A model generated the notes under the pieces. The model was not told the origin of the DNA and did no database searches. It saw nothing but the letters and a program-made list of their open reading frames with translations. Positions 36,051-43,428 of a stretch of DNA of 47,207 bases are shown piece after piece. A program made the position numbers and the translations under genes. The stretch covers positions 1 through 47,207 of the forward strand of contig JAEEYG010000109.1 in the NCBI GenBank assembly GCA_016291695.1, read 5' to 3'. This DNA is from Clostridia bacterium. GTDB lineage: Bacteria > Bacillota > Clostridia > TANB77 > UBA1234. Within the stretch, counting starts at the first letter, position 1. Each line of letters begins with the position of its first letter.

Positions 36051-37481
36051 ATGGAATATGAGGTAATAATCGGCATTGAAGTTCATGCTGAGTTAAGCAC
36101 AAAAACCAAAATATATTGTGGTTGTACAACTGAATTTGGAGGAGATCCAAACACTCATTGTTGCCCTGTATGTACAGGACAGCCGGGAGCTCTTCCAGTT
36201 CTTAATGAAAAAGTTGTTGAGTATGCAGTTAAAGCAGGTCTTGCAACAGGTTGCACAATAACTAGAAATTCTAAGCAAGATAGAAAAAACTATTTCTACC
36301 CAGACCTTCCAAAAGCATATCAGATATCTCAATATGACTTACCACTTTGTGTTAATGGTGGATTTGATGTAACACTAAAAGATGGCACAACAAAACATCT
36401 TGGAATTACTAGAATTCATATTGAAGAAGATGCTGGAAAGTTAGTTCATGATACATATACAGGTGGCACATTAGTTGATTTAAACAGAGCTGGTGTTCCA
36501 CTTATAGAGATTGTATCTGAACCAGATATGAGAAGTGCTGAAGATGCTGTTGCTTATGTTGAGAAGTTAAAAGGAATTCTAGAATATATTGGAGTTTCAG
36601 ATTGTAAGATGCAGGAAGGCTCTTTAAGAGCAGACGTTAACTTATCTTTGAGACCTGTTGGGCAAAAAGAATTTGGTACTAGAACAGAGACTAAAAACTT
36701 AAATTCATTTAGAGCAATTGAACATTCGATTAATTTTGAAATTCAAAGACAAAAAGAAGTTTTAGAGTCAGGTGGAACTGTTTATCAGGAGACAAGACGT
36801 TGGGATGAAGCAGAAGGAATGGGTTATTCAATGCGTACTAAAGAGGATGCTCACGACTATAGATATTTCCCAGAGCCTGATTTAATGCCAATTAAGCTAT
36901 CTGAAGAATACATTGAAAACATCAAGAATAATCTTCCAGAATTACCAGAAGCTAGAAAAGCTAGATATGTAAGCGAACTAAATCTACCTGAATATGACGC
37001 GGGAATTATTACTTCATCAAAAGCACTTTCTGATTTCTTTGAAGAAGCATCAAAAGAGTGTGAAAATCCAAAGGCTGTTAGTAACTGGATTATGACGGAC
37101 ATTATAAGAATTGCTAGAGAACAAGACTTAGACTATGCAAATCTTCCATTTACAGCCAAAAGTTTTGCTTCACTAATTAAGTTAATAGATGCTGGAACTA
37201 TCTCAAACTCAATAGCTAAAAAGGTGTTTGAGGATATGATTAGTACTGGTAAAGAGGCTGAAGAGATAGTTAAAGAAAAAGGACTAATGCAAATAAGTGA
37301 CGAAGGTGCCATAAAAGAAGTAGTCGATAGAGTAGTTGAAGCAAATCCTCAATCTATAGCTGACTATAAAGCTGGAAAAGACAGAGCTTTAGGATTTTTA
37401 GTTGGACAATGTATGAAGGAACTTAAAGGCAAAGGAAATCCACAGATTATCAATAAATTAGTGCTAGAACACTTAAAATAG
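36051..37481 (+). CDS. gatB: Glu-tRNA(Gln)/Asp-tRNA(Asn) amidotransferase subunit B
   Basis: GatB binds the misacylated tRNA and carries the kinase step. The 476-aa protein begins YEVIIGIEVHAELSTKTKIY, has the Cys zinc motif (CGCTTEFG ... HCCPVCTGQPGALPV), KQDRKNYFYPDLPKAYQISQ, ITRIHIEEDAGKLVHD, DYRYFPEPDLMP and a C-terminal YqeY-like helical tail (AIKEVVDRVVEANPQSIADY). The RBS is AAGGAG. It lies about 210 nt after gatA, separated by an inverted repeat, so it could be expressed at a lower or separate level. Confidence 0.96.
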   Translation: MEYEVIIGIEVHAELSTKTKIYCGCTTEFGGDPNTHCCPVCTGQPGALPVLNEKVVEYAVKAGLATGCTITRNSKQDRKNYFYPDLPKAYQISQYDLPLCVNGGFDVTLKDGTTKHLGITRIHIEEDAGKLVHDTYTGGTLVDLNRAGVPLIEIVSEPDMRSAEDAVAYVEKLKGILEYIGVSDCKMQEGSLRADVNLSLRPVGQKEFGTRTETKNLNSFRAIEHSINFEIQRQKEVLESGGTVYQETRRWDEAEGMGYSMRTKEDAHDYRYFPEPDLMPIKLSEEYIENIKNNLPELPEARKARYVSELNLPEYDAGIITSSKALSDFFEEASKECENPKAVSNWIMTDIIRIAREQDLDYANLPFTAKSFASLIKLIDAGTISNSIAKKVFEDMISTGKEAEEIVKEKGLMQISDEGAIKEVVDRVVEANPQSIADYKAGKDRALGFLVGQCMKELKGKGNPQIINKLVLEHLK

Positions 37482-37493
37482 AGTATATAGCGA

Positions 37494-37532
37494 GCAAATG
37501 AACTTGATGAGGTTCATTTGCTTGCTTTTTTA
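37494..37532 (+). terminator. Terminator after gatB
   Basis: GCAAATGAAC pairs with GTTCATTTGC (37512-37521), followed by TTGCTTTTTTA. Confidence 0.8.
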
Positions 37533-37544
37533 TATTATCGACTC

Positions 37545-37762
37545 GCAGTAGGCAGTAATATGCTTTTTTGGTAAAGTAAGGCGTCGGCTTCTTAGGCACT
37601 AAATGATATGCATTAACACTAGCTAAGAAAATTTATGGACACCTGGTCGCACAATTCGTGCTCCCGTCCATAAATTTTCTTGCTACTATAAATGCCTATC
37701 ATTAAGAAGCCGGAAGCCTTTGGCAATTACTTTACCAAAAAAGCATTATTACCACCTACTGC
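37545..37762. repeat. 218-bp inverted-repeat element (MITE-like)
   Basis: Ends GCAGTAGG (37545) and CCTACTGC (37755-37762) open long imperfect arms that include TGCTTTTTTGGTAAAGTAA and TTACTTTACCAAAAAAGCA, then GGCTTCTTA / TAAGAAGCC, and a central AAAATTTATGGAC / GTCCATAAATTTT hairpin. No transposase or supported ORF is inside. It resembles the element at 12705-12837 in nested design. Confidence 0.75.
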
Positions 37763-37806
37763 TATCTTAAAATAATGCCAAAAGCTCGCATTCTAGTATA
37801 AAAGTG

Positions 37807-37836
37807 TTGACATAATTTGCCAATATATGCTAATAT
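37807..37836 (+). promoter_or_regulatory. Promoter of the 77-aa gene
   Basis: TTGACA (37807-37812), an 18-bp spacer and TAATAT (37831-37836), leaving a leader of about 80 nt before ATG 37922. Confidence 0.6.
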
Positions 37837-37921
37837 AGCGATTGCGTAATGCTACGTTTCATTTTGATATCCTTTGGCTTGGTCACCTTGCTTCTACATC
37901 AATTTAAGGAGGACTCAAAGA

Positions 37922-38155
37922 ATGTTTGGAATCAGGAAAAAGCTTCCGGTAGCCGTCGTTGTCGTGACCAACCTTGAGAGCGACCGTCTAGACAAATGGG
38001 CGGAGACCTGTCAGGCTACCAAGGTTCGCGAGGTACACCTTTTGCCTAAGTTGGAGAAGGAAAAGACGTACCGTTTCCAGACACCAGAACTTAAGGAAAC
38101 ATTTGTCACGGGGCTGAAGGCTAATTTTGGCTATTCTGCTGTTCTGGTCAGATGA
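37922..38155 (+). CDS. Small GC-rich protein of unknown function, probably acquired
   Basis: ATG 37922 follows AAGGAGG. The 77-aa product (MFGIRKKLPVAVVVVTNLES, then DRLDKWAETCQATKVREVHL, then KLEKEKTYRF and a KANFGYSAVLVR end) has no recognised family; it may be a small alpha/beta domain. Base and codon use differ sharply from every neighbour: many GTC, GAC, ACC, CGT and CTG codons and about 50 percent GC, against about 35 percent around it. Own promoter and terminator make it a single-gene unit. Recent transfer or selection on the RNA are the two readings. Confidence 0.65.
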   Translation: MFGIRKKLPVAVVVVTNLESDRLDKWAETCQATKVREVHLLPKLEKEKTYRFQTPELKETFVTGLKANFGYSAVLVR

Positions 38156-38167
38156 TTTTTCATGTGC

Positions 38168-38197
38168 TGTCTGCCTTTACGGTGGGCAGTTTTTTTA
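38168..38197 (+). terminator. Terminator after the 77-aa gene
   Basis: CTGTCTGCC and GGTGGGCAG form an imperfect stem followed by seven T residues. Confidence 0.7.
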
Positions 38198-38208
38198 TGT
38201 AAAAAATG

Positions 38209-38237
38209 TTGAAAACAGCGTTTTTTTATAGTAAAAT
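38209..38237 (+). promoter_or_regulatory. efp promoter
   Basis: TTGAAA (38209-38214), a 17-bp spacer and TAAAAT (38232-38237) lie 45 bp upstream of efp. Confidence 0.65.
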
Positions 38238-38282
38238 TACAAAAGTTTAAGAAATACTTTAATAATTGAGAGGAGAATTTTA

Positions 38283-38840
38283 ATGCTTACAGCAGGAGAT
38301 TTTAGAAATGGTATGACTTTTGAGATGGAGGGACAAGTTTATAGAATAGTTGAGTTCCAACATGTAAAACCAGGAAAAGGAGCTGCATTTGTTAGAACAA
38401 AGCTTAAAAACGTTATAACTGGAGCCGTTACAGAACAAACATTTAACCCTACTACAAAAGTTGAAGAAGCACAAATAGATAGAAAGACTATGCAATACTT
38501 ATATAATGATGGTGATACATATTATTTCATGGACAATGACACTTATGAGCAATTACCACTTACAAAGGACGATTTAGGAGATATTCTAAATTATCTTCTA
38601 GATAACATGGAAGTTAAAGTATTATCATACAAAGGTAAAGTATTTGGAGTTGAGCCTCCAATGTTTGTTGAGCTAGAGATTACATACACAGAACCAGGAT
38701 TTAAGGGGAACACATCTACAGGAGCGCTTAAACCAGCTACAACTCAAACAGGCTATCAAGTTAATGTTCCATTATTTGTTGAAATTGGCGATAAGATTCG
38801 TATTGATACACGTACTGGAGAATACATGGAGAGAGTATAA
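38283..38840 (+). CDS. efp: Elongation factor P
   Basis: EF-P relieves ribosomes stalled at polyproline. The 185-aa protein has three beta domains: N-terminal KOW-like with the tip [17 protein letters not shown] carrying the conserved Lys, the middle [14 protein letters not shown], and the C-terminal signature ([20 protein letters not shown]). The RBS is GAGAGGAG. The next gene starts at the base after its stop. Confidence 0.96.
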   Translation: MLTAGDFRNGMTFEMEGQVYRIVEFQHVKPGKGAAFVRTKLKNVITGAVTEQTFNPTTKVEEAQIDRKTMQYLYNDGDTYYFMDNDTYEQLPLTKDDLGDILNYLLDNMEVKVLSYKGKVFGVEPPMFVELEITYTEPGFKGNTSTGALKPATTQTGYQVNVPLFVEIGDKIRIDTRTGEYMERV

Positions 38841-39317
38841 ATGTCTAATTTAAAAGATAAGATTACAAAGCAAGTTGAAGCAATTAATAATACAATTTCA
38901 AGTGACGATGAACGTACTAAAGTATTAAATTCTGTTCAAGAGATTTTACAAGATTTTACGTCGTACATTGTTCATTTGAGCGAGAGTCAAGAGGAACTTC
39001 AAAATAAAGTTGATGAATTAACAGAGATTGTTTTATCACTTGAGGATGAGCTTCATGGTGAAGCTGATGATATGCTTGCAACGTGTCCTTATTGCGGTGA
39101 AGAAATTCCACTTTTATTTAAAGACGCTGATTATAGCAGTTTTGAATGTCCAAATTGTCATAATGAAATAGAGCTAGAGTTCAAATATGACAGTGATGAT
39201 TCTTGCGAATATAGTAAATATGGAGAGCCAAGTTTGTTATCTCAAAAAGTATATAAAGATAACGTTATTGACATTGGTTTTCGTGAGAATGGGCACAAAA
39301 AGGATAATCGGACATAA
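38841..39317 (+). CDS. Coiled-coil zinc-ribbon protein; alternative end by +1 frameshift at CGG (39309)
   Basis: Starts at ATG 38841, directly after the efp stop, so translation is coupled. The 158-aa zero-frame product has an N-terminal coiled coil (about 10-75) and a two-knuckle zinc ribbon (ATCPYCGEEIPLLF at about 79-85, FECPNCHNEIELEF at about 101). An in-frame CGG at 39309-39311 is the penultimate sense codon; zero frame ends N-R-T, whereas the +1 frame reads N-G-H-N-K-K-K and stops at 39330 (162 aa). Which end is made cannot be decided from sequence. The gene is often seen next to efp in Clostridia as far as I recall; function unknown. Confidence 0.8.
   Translation: MSNLKDKITKQVEAINNTISSDDERTKVLNSVQEILQDFTSYIVHLSESQEELQNKVDELTEIVLSLEDELHGEADDMLATCPYCGEEIPLLFKDADYSSFECPNCHNEIELEFKYDSDDSCEYSKYGEPSLLSQKVYKDNVIDIGFRENGHKKDNRT
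39306..39312 (+). other. Possible +1 recoding site, AAT-CGG-A at the end of the zinc-ribbon gene
   Basis: Zero-frame codons are GAT AAT CGG ACA TAA. Skipping C gives AAT (C) GGA CAT AAC AAG AAA AAA TAA. It is the only other in-frame CGG in the window, and, as in dnaE, it lies at the very end of a gene. Confidence 0.35.
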
Positions 39318-39340
39318 CAAGAAAAAATAAAGATATTCTT

Positions 39341-39370
39341 AAGACCTAATATAGCATTAGGTCTTTTTTA
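39341..39370 (+). terminator. Terminator after the efp operon
   Basis: AAGACCTAAT pairs with ATTAGGTCTT, followed by T residues. Confidence 0.85.
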
Positions 39371-39429
39371 GTAATTGTAAGTTGCCTAAACAAAATACTT
39401 GTTAATGGTAGCAGAAAGGAGTAAGTATC

Positions 39430-40818
39430 ATGGCTGTTACAAAGGTTTCAGATGAAGAAATAAAAAGCCAATATGACTACATGAATAAGATTCGTAGCTT
39501 CAATCAAGGTGGAAAGTATTTTATCTTTACATTGGGTTGCAAGTTAAATGAAGCTGATAGTGAGACTATGTCTGGAATGCTTGAGACTATGGGATTTTCT
39601 AAAGCAGAATCATTTGATGATGCAAAGATAGTTATTTTCAATACTTGCTCTATTCGTGAAAATGCTGAAGAAAAGGTCTTCGGCAAGATTGGTGAGCTAA
39701 AGAATATAAAAGACAAAAATGATATGATTATTTGCTTTGCTGGATGCATGTCACAAGAAGAACATGTTATTCAAAAGATTAAGAAAAGCTACTCGCTTAT
39801 AGATATAGTATTTGGAACCCATAATATATATAAGTTTCCAGAGCTTTTATATAAGAAGATGGTTGAAAAGCAAAATAAAGTGCTTGATGTATTAGATATT
39901 GACGGAACAATATATGAAGGCCTTCCAGTTAAAAGAGAAAGCACGTCTCAAGCATCAGTTATAATTATGAACGGCTGTAATAATTTTTGCTCATACTGTA
40001 TAGTCCCTTATGTTAGAGGAAGAGAAAGATCAAGACAGCCTGAGGAAATAATCAAAGAAATAGAAGGTCTAGCAAAAGAAGGATGTAAAGAAGTATTATT
40101 ATTAGGTCAAAATGTAAATTCTTATAATCCACGTGATGGGTATAACTTTGCTAACCTTCTAAGCGACATAGATAAAATTGATGGCATTAATATAATTAAA
40201 TTCACATCTCCTCATCCAAAGGATTTTAAGGATGATGTAATTAGTGTTATTTCTAAAAGTAAAAAAATATCTAGAGTTATTCATTTGCCACTTCAATCAG
40301 GAAGCACGAACATATTGAAGGCAATGAATAGAGGCTATACAAAAGAGCAATATTTGGAGTTAGCTAGAAAGATAAAGGCAAAAATTCCAGATGCATTATT
40401 TACAACAGATATAATTGTTGGATTTCCTGGTGAAACGGAAGAAGACTTTGAGGAGACATTAGATGTTGTAAGGAAAATGAACTATGAGCAAGTATTCATG
40501 TTTATATATAGTGTTAGGCATGGAACTAGAGCAGAAAAGATGCCAAATCATATACCGGAAGACGTAAAATCAGAGCGCTTTGGTAGATTAAAGACACTTT
40601 GTGATGGTATGACAGAAATAGGTATGAATAAGTATGTCGGAACTGTTCAAAAGGTTCTTGTAGAAGGAGAAAGCAAGACAAATAAGGATGTTCTTACTGC
40701 AAGAACTACTTCAAATAAAATAGTCAATTTTGAAGGTCCAAAAGACTTGATTGGTAAGGAAGTTGAAGTAAAAATCGTATCTCAACATGTGTGGTTTTTG
40801 AAGGGCGAACTAGTATAA
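39430..40818 (+). CDS. miaB: tRNA-2-methylthio-N6-dimethylallyladenosine synthase
   Basis: Radical-SAM methylthiotransferase acting on i6A37 of tRNAs that read UNN codons. ATG 39430 lies behind AAAGGAG. The 462-aa protein has the N-terminal UPF0004 domain with three cluster Cys residues (FTLGCKLNEADSE, FNTCSIRENAEEKVFG, CFAGCMSQE), the radical SAM CxxxCxxC (NGCNNFCSYCIVPYVRGRER, about 180), LLGQNVNSYN, TSPHPKDF, HLPLQSGS and a C-terminal TRAM domain. The modification tightens codon-anticodon pairing and affects frame maintenance. Confidence 0.95.
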   Translation: MAVTKVSDEEIKSQYDYMNKIRSFNQGGKYFIFTLGCKLNEADSETMSGMLETMGFSKAESFDDAKIVIFNTCSIRENAEEKVFGKIGELKNIKDKNDMIICFAGCMSQEEHVIQKIKKSYSLIDIVFGTHNIYKFPELLYKKMVEKQNKVLDVLDIDGTIYEGLPVKRESTSQASVIIMNGCNNFCSYCIVPYVRGRERSRQPEEIIKEIEGLAKEGCKEVLLLGQNVNSYNPRDGYNFANLLSDIDKIDGINIIKFTSPHPKDFKDDVISVISKSKKISRVIHLPLQSGSTNILKAMNRGYTKEQYLELARKIKAKIPDALFTTDIIVGFPGETEEDFEETLDVVRKMNYEQVFMFIYSVRHGTRAEKMPNHIPEDVKSERFGRLKTLCDGMTEIGMNKYVGTVQKVLVEGESKTNKDVLTARTTSNKIVNFEGPKDLIGKEVEVKIVSQHVWFLKGELV

Positions 40819-40833
40819 ATAATACGTAATCAA

Positions 40834-40862
40834 TTGACTTTAAAATTGAGTTGTGATATTTT
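40834..40862 (+). promoter_or_regulatory. glyS promoter (T-box leader)
   Basis: TTGACT (40834-40839), a 17-bp spacer and TATTTT (40857-40862), just upstream of the T-box stem I. Confidence 0.6.
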
Positions 40863-40867
40863 AGTTG

Positions 40868-41098
40868 AAAGTTGATACGATGAAAAAGAGGAACTATCTT
40901 TGATGGGTTTTTTAGAGACTTCGTACATAGCTGAAAGTATGAAGAAACCTGGAGGTTGTTTGGAACTTTGGAGTATCTTATATAATTAAGGTGGATAGTT
41001 TTACGGATAAAATGAACTATCAATTAGGGTGGAATCGCGGAAAGTATATTTTCGTCCCTAAGTCTTTAAGTTAATTTAAGGACTTAGGGACGATTTTT
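40868..41098 (+). promoter_or_regulatory. Glycyl T-box riboswitch with terminator
   Basis: Stem I appears closed by GATAC (40874-40878) and GTATC (40973-40977), with GGA directly before the 3' strand (40970-40972) as the likely glycine specifier. The T-box sequence AGGGTGGAATCGCGG (41026-41040) contains TGGA, which fits a tRNA acceptor end UCCA as in bacterial tRNA-Gly (discriminator U). The terminator stem CGTCCCTAAGTC ... GACTTAGGGACG (41053-41092) with T tail follows. Uncharged tRNA-Gly would favour the antiterminator and glyS expression. The specifier assignment is by eye. This fills the long gap between miaB and glyS. Confidence 0.85.
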
Positions 41099-41127
41099 GT
41101 TTATATAATAACAAGGAGGAATGTATT

Positions 41128-42513
41128 ATGGACAAAAGCATGGATAAGATAGTTGCATTATGCAAAAGTAGAGGTTTTGTATACCCAGGAAGTGAGATAT
41201 ATGGCGGTTTAGCCAATTCGTGGGATTATGGCCCTTTGGGAGCTGAGCTTAAGAAAAACATTAAAGATGCTTGGTGGCAAAAATTTATTAGAGAAAACAA
41301 GCATAATGTAGGCATCGACGCTGCTATTATCATGAACCCACAAGTATGGGTTACTACTGGCCACGTAGGGGGATTTTCAGACCCTCTAATTGACTGCAAA
41401 GCTTGTAAAACAAGGCACAGAGCAGATAAGCTTATAGAAGAATGGGCATTTGCCAATGGCAAGGAGGTTTCTGGCCTTGACGGATGGTCAAATGAACAAC
41501 TAGTAGGTTATATAAAGGAAAACAATATTCCATGCCCTGACTGTGGAAAGACCGATTTTACTGATATTCGTAAGTTTAACCTTATGTTTAAGACTTTTAT
41601 GGGAGTTACTGAAGATGCCAAATCGGAAGTATATTTAAGGCCTGAAACAGCTCAAGGTATGTTTGTAAACTTTAAGAATGTTTTAAGAACTACTAGACGT
41701 AGAATGCCTATGGGTATTGGACAGATGGGAAGAAGCTTTAGAAACGAGATAACTCCAGGTAATTTTATCTTTAGAACTAGAGAATTTGAGCAAATGGAGC
41801 TTGAATTCTTCTGCAAGCCAGGTACAGACTTAGATTGGTATGAGTACTGGAAAGATACATGTAAAAAGTTTTTAATCAGCCTTGGCGCAAAAGAAGAGAA
41901 TCTTAGACTTAGAGAGCATTCAAAAGAGGAGCTTTCTTTCTACAGTAAAGGTACAACAGATATAGAGTACCTATTTCCATTCGGCTGGGGAGAATTATGG
42001 GGTATAGCAGATAGAACAGATTATGACTTATCTCGCCATATGGAGGCTTCAAAGGAAGATTTAACGTATATGGATCCTGAAACCAATGAAAAATATGTTC
42101 CATATTGCGTAGAGCCAGCGGTTGGAGTAGATAGGCTATTCTTGATGTTTTTATGTGATGCATATAACGAAGAAGAAATAGCAGAAGGTGATGTAAGGAC
42201 TGTATTGAAGCTTCATCCAGCATTAGCTCCTATGAAAGCCGCTGTTTTACCACTTTCAAAGAAACTATCTGAAAAAGCCACAGAAATCTATGATGAATTA
42301 TCTAAGAAATTTATGGTAGATTACGATGAAGCTGGTAGTATAGGAAAAAGGTATAGAAGAGAGGACGAAATAGGTACACCATTCTGTATAACTGTTGACT
42401 TTGATACATTAGAGGATAATGCTGTAACTATTAGAGATAGAGACACTATGGAACAGGTAAGAATTCCTATTTCTGAGGTAGAAAAGTATATTGAGGATAG
42501 AATCAAATTTTAA
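41128..42513 (+). CDS. glyS: Glycyl-tRNA synthetase (single-chain class II, alpha2 type)
   Basis: Charges tRNA-Gly. The 461-aa length and the archaeal/Gram-positive style fit gly[41 protein letters not shown], a zinc-binding insertion ([13 protein letters not shown] ... CPDCGKTDF), motif 2 [20 protein letters not shown], motif 3 [15 protein letters not shown] and a C-terminal anticodon-binding domain. RBS AAGGAGG precedes ATG 41128. Expression should follow tRNA-Gly charging through the T-box. Confidence 0.96.
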   Translation: MDKSMDKIVALCKSRGFVYPGSEIYGGLANSWDYGPLGAELKKNIKDAWWQKFIRENKHNVGIDAAIIMNPQVWVTTGHVGGFSDPLIDCKACKTRHRADKLIEEWAFANGKEVSGLDGWSNEQLVGYIKENNIPCPDCGKTDFTDIRKFNLMFKTFMGVTEDAKSEVYLRPETAQGMFVNFKNVLRTTRRRMPMGIGQMGRSFRNEITPGNFIFRTREFEQMELEFFCKPGTDLDWYEYWKDTCKKFLISLGAKEENLRLREHSKEELSFYSKGTTDIEYLFPFGWGELWGIADRTDYDLSRHMEASKEDLTYMDPETNEKYVPYCVEPAVGVDRLFLMFLCDAYNEEEIAEGDVRTVLKLHPALAPMKAAVLPLSKKLSEKATEIYDELSKKFMVDYDEAGSIGKRYRREDEIGTPFCITVDFDTLEDNAVTIRDRDTMEQVRIPISEVEKYIEDRIKF

Positions 42514-42530
42514 TCAAAATGCCGGAAAAC

Positions 42531-42561
42531 TTGGACTTTTGATGGACGTCCCCAAGTCCAA
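42531..42561 (+). terminator. Hairpin after glyS
   Basis: TTGGACTT (42531-42538) pairs with AAGTCCAA (42554-42561), with the self-complementary GGACGTCC in the loop. The downstream tract is AT-mixed and not a clean T run, so terminator function is likely but not certain. Confidence 0.55.
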
Positions 42562-42590
42562 AATTAATTAACATAAAATGCAAAAACCTT

Positions 42591-42619
42591 TTGACTTTTT
42601 ACTATAATTATGGTATACT
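42591..42619 (+). promoter_or_regulatory. carD promoter
   Basis: TTGACT (42591-42596), a 17-bp spacer and TATACT (42614-42619) lie about 85 bp before the carD start. Confidence 0.75.
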
Positions 42620-42704
42620 AAACATGGTCGCAGAGGAAAGAATAGCGAGCTAGAAATAGCCTAAAATCCTCTGAAAACGCCTAAGTAGTAAGGAGTTGAT
42701 AAAA

Positions 42705-43211
42705 GTGTTTAAAGTTGGCGATAATATTGTTTACCCAATGCATGGAGCTGGTACAATCGAATCAATCGAAGAGAAAGAAGTACTTGGCGAAACTCAAAAA
42801 TATTACGTTATGAAGATGCCTGTTGGCGATATTAGAGTTATGGTCCCAACTAAAAACGCTGAATTAATTGGTGTTAGGGACGTTATCGACAATAACAGCC
42901 TCGAAGACGTATTTAAAGTTTTTAACAACAATACTCAAATTGTTACGAGTAACTGGAACAAGAGATATAGAGACAACATGGAAAGAATGAAGAGCGGAGA
43001 CATCTATGAAGTTGCTGAGGTAGTTAGAAGCCTGTCTTTCAAGCAAAAAGAAAAAGGCTTAGCCACTGGAGAGAAAAAGATGCTTTCTAATGCAAAACAA
43101 ATCCTTGTTTCTGAATTAGTCCTTGCAGAAGACTCTAGCAGGGAAAATGTTGAACATATGATTGATGAAAGAATTGAGAATTCATTTAATTCATACATGG
43201 CAACACTATAA
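42705..43211 (+). CDS. CarD/CdnL family transcription regulator
   Basis: GTG 42705 is preferred over TTG 42696 because TAAGGAG ends only just before the latter. The 168-aa protein has an N-terminal CarD RNA-polymerase-interacting domain (VFKVGDNIVYPMHGAGTIES, then EVLGETQKYYVMKMPVGDIR) and a helical DNA-binding tail (RWNKRY-like NWNKRYRDNMERMKSGDIYE, VVRSLSFKQKEKGLATGEKK). CarD proteins bind the polymerase beta subunit and stabilise open complexes at promoters such as those of rRNA genes. It forms a single-gene unit. Confidence 0.93.
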   Translation: MFKVGDNIVYPMHGAGTIESIEEKEVLGETQKYYVMKMPVGDIRVMVPTKNAELIGVRDVIDNNSLEDVFKVFNNNTQIVTSNWNKRYRDNMERMKSGDIYEVAEVVRSLSFKQKEKGLATGEKKMLSNAKQILVSELVLAEDSSRENVEHMIDERIENSFNSYMATL

Positions 43212-43228
43212 AAAATAAATCATTTTTG

Positions 43229-43258
43229 CACACAGCTTAAAGCTGTGTGTTTTTTTTG
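43229..43258 (+). terminator. Terminator after carD
   Basis: CACACAGCTT pairs with AAGCTGTGTG, followed by eight T residues. Confidence 0.9.
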
Positions 43259-43428
43259 TTTGAAATAAGCTGTTTTTGAATAGTTCATTTTGCGTAGCCA
43301 TTTAGAAACTTAATAAAAGTTACAAATTGGTAAATATAGTGTTAAGAATTATTATCAAAAAAGGAAGAATCTCCCATATGTGGTACTATAATAAGGTAAT
43401 TATTTATATCATATAAAGGGGAATAAAA

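Noticed and set aside
834-39311. CGG reassigned to another sense amino acid
   Set aside because: A reassigned codon keeps the frame. In recN, dnaB and DUF402 the downstream sequence is in the +1 frame, so reassignment alone cannot explain them.
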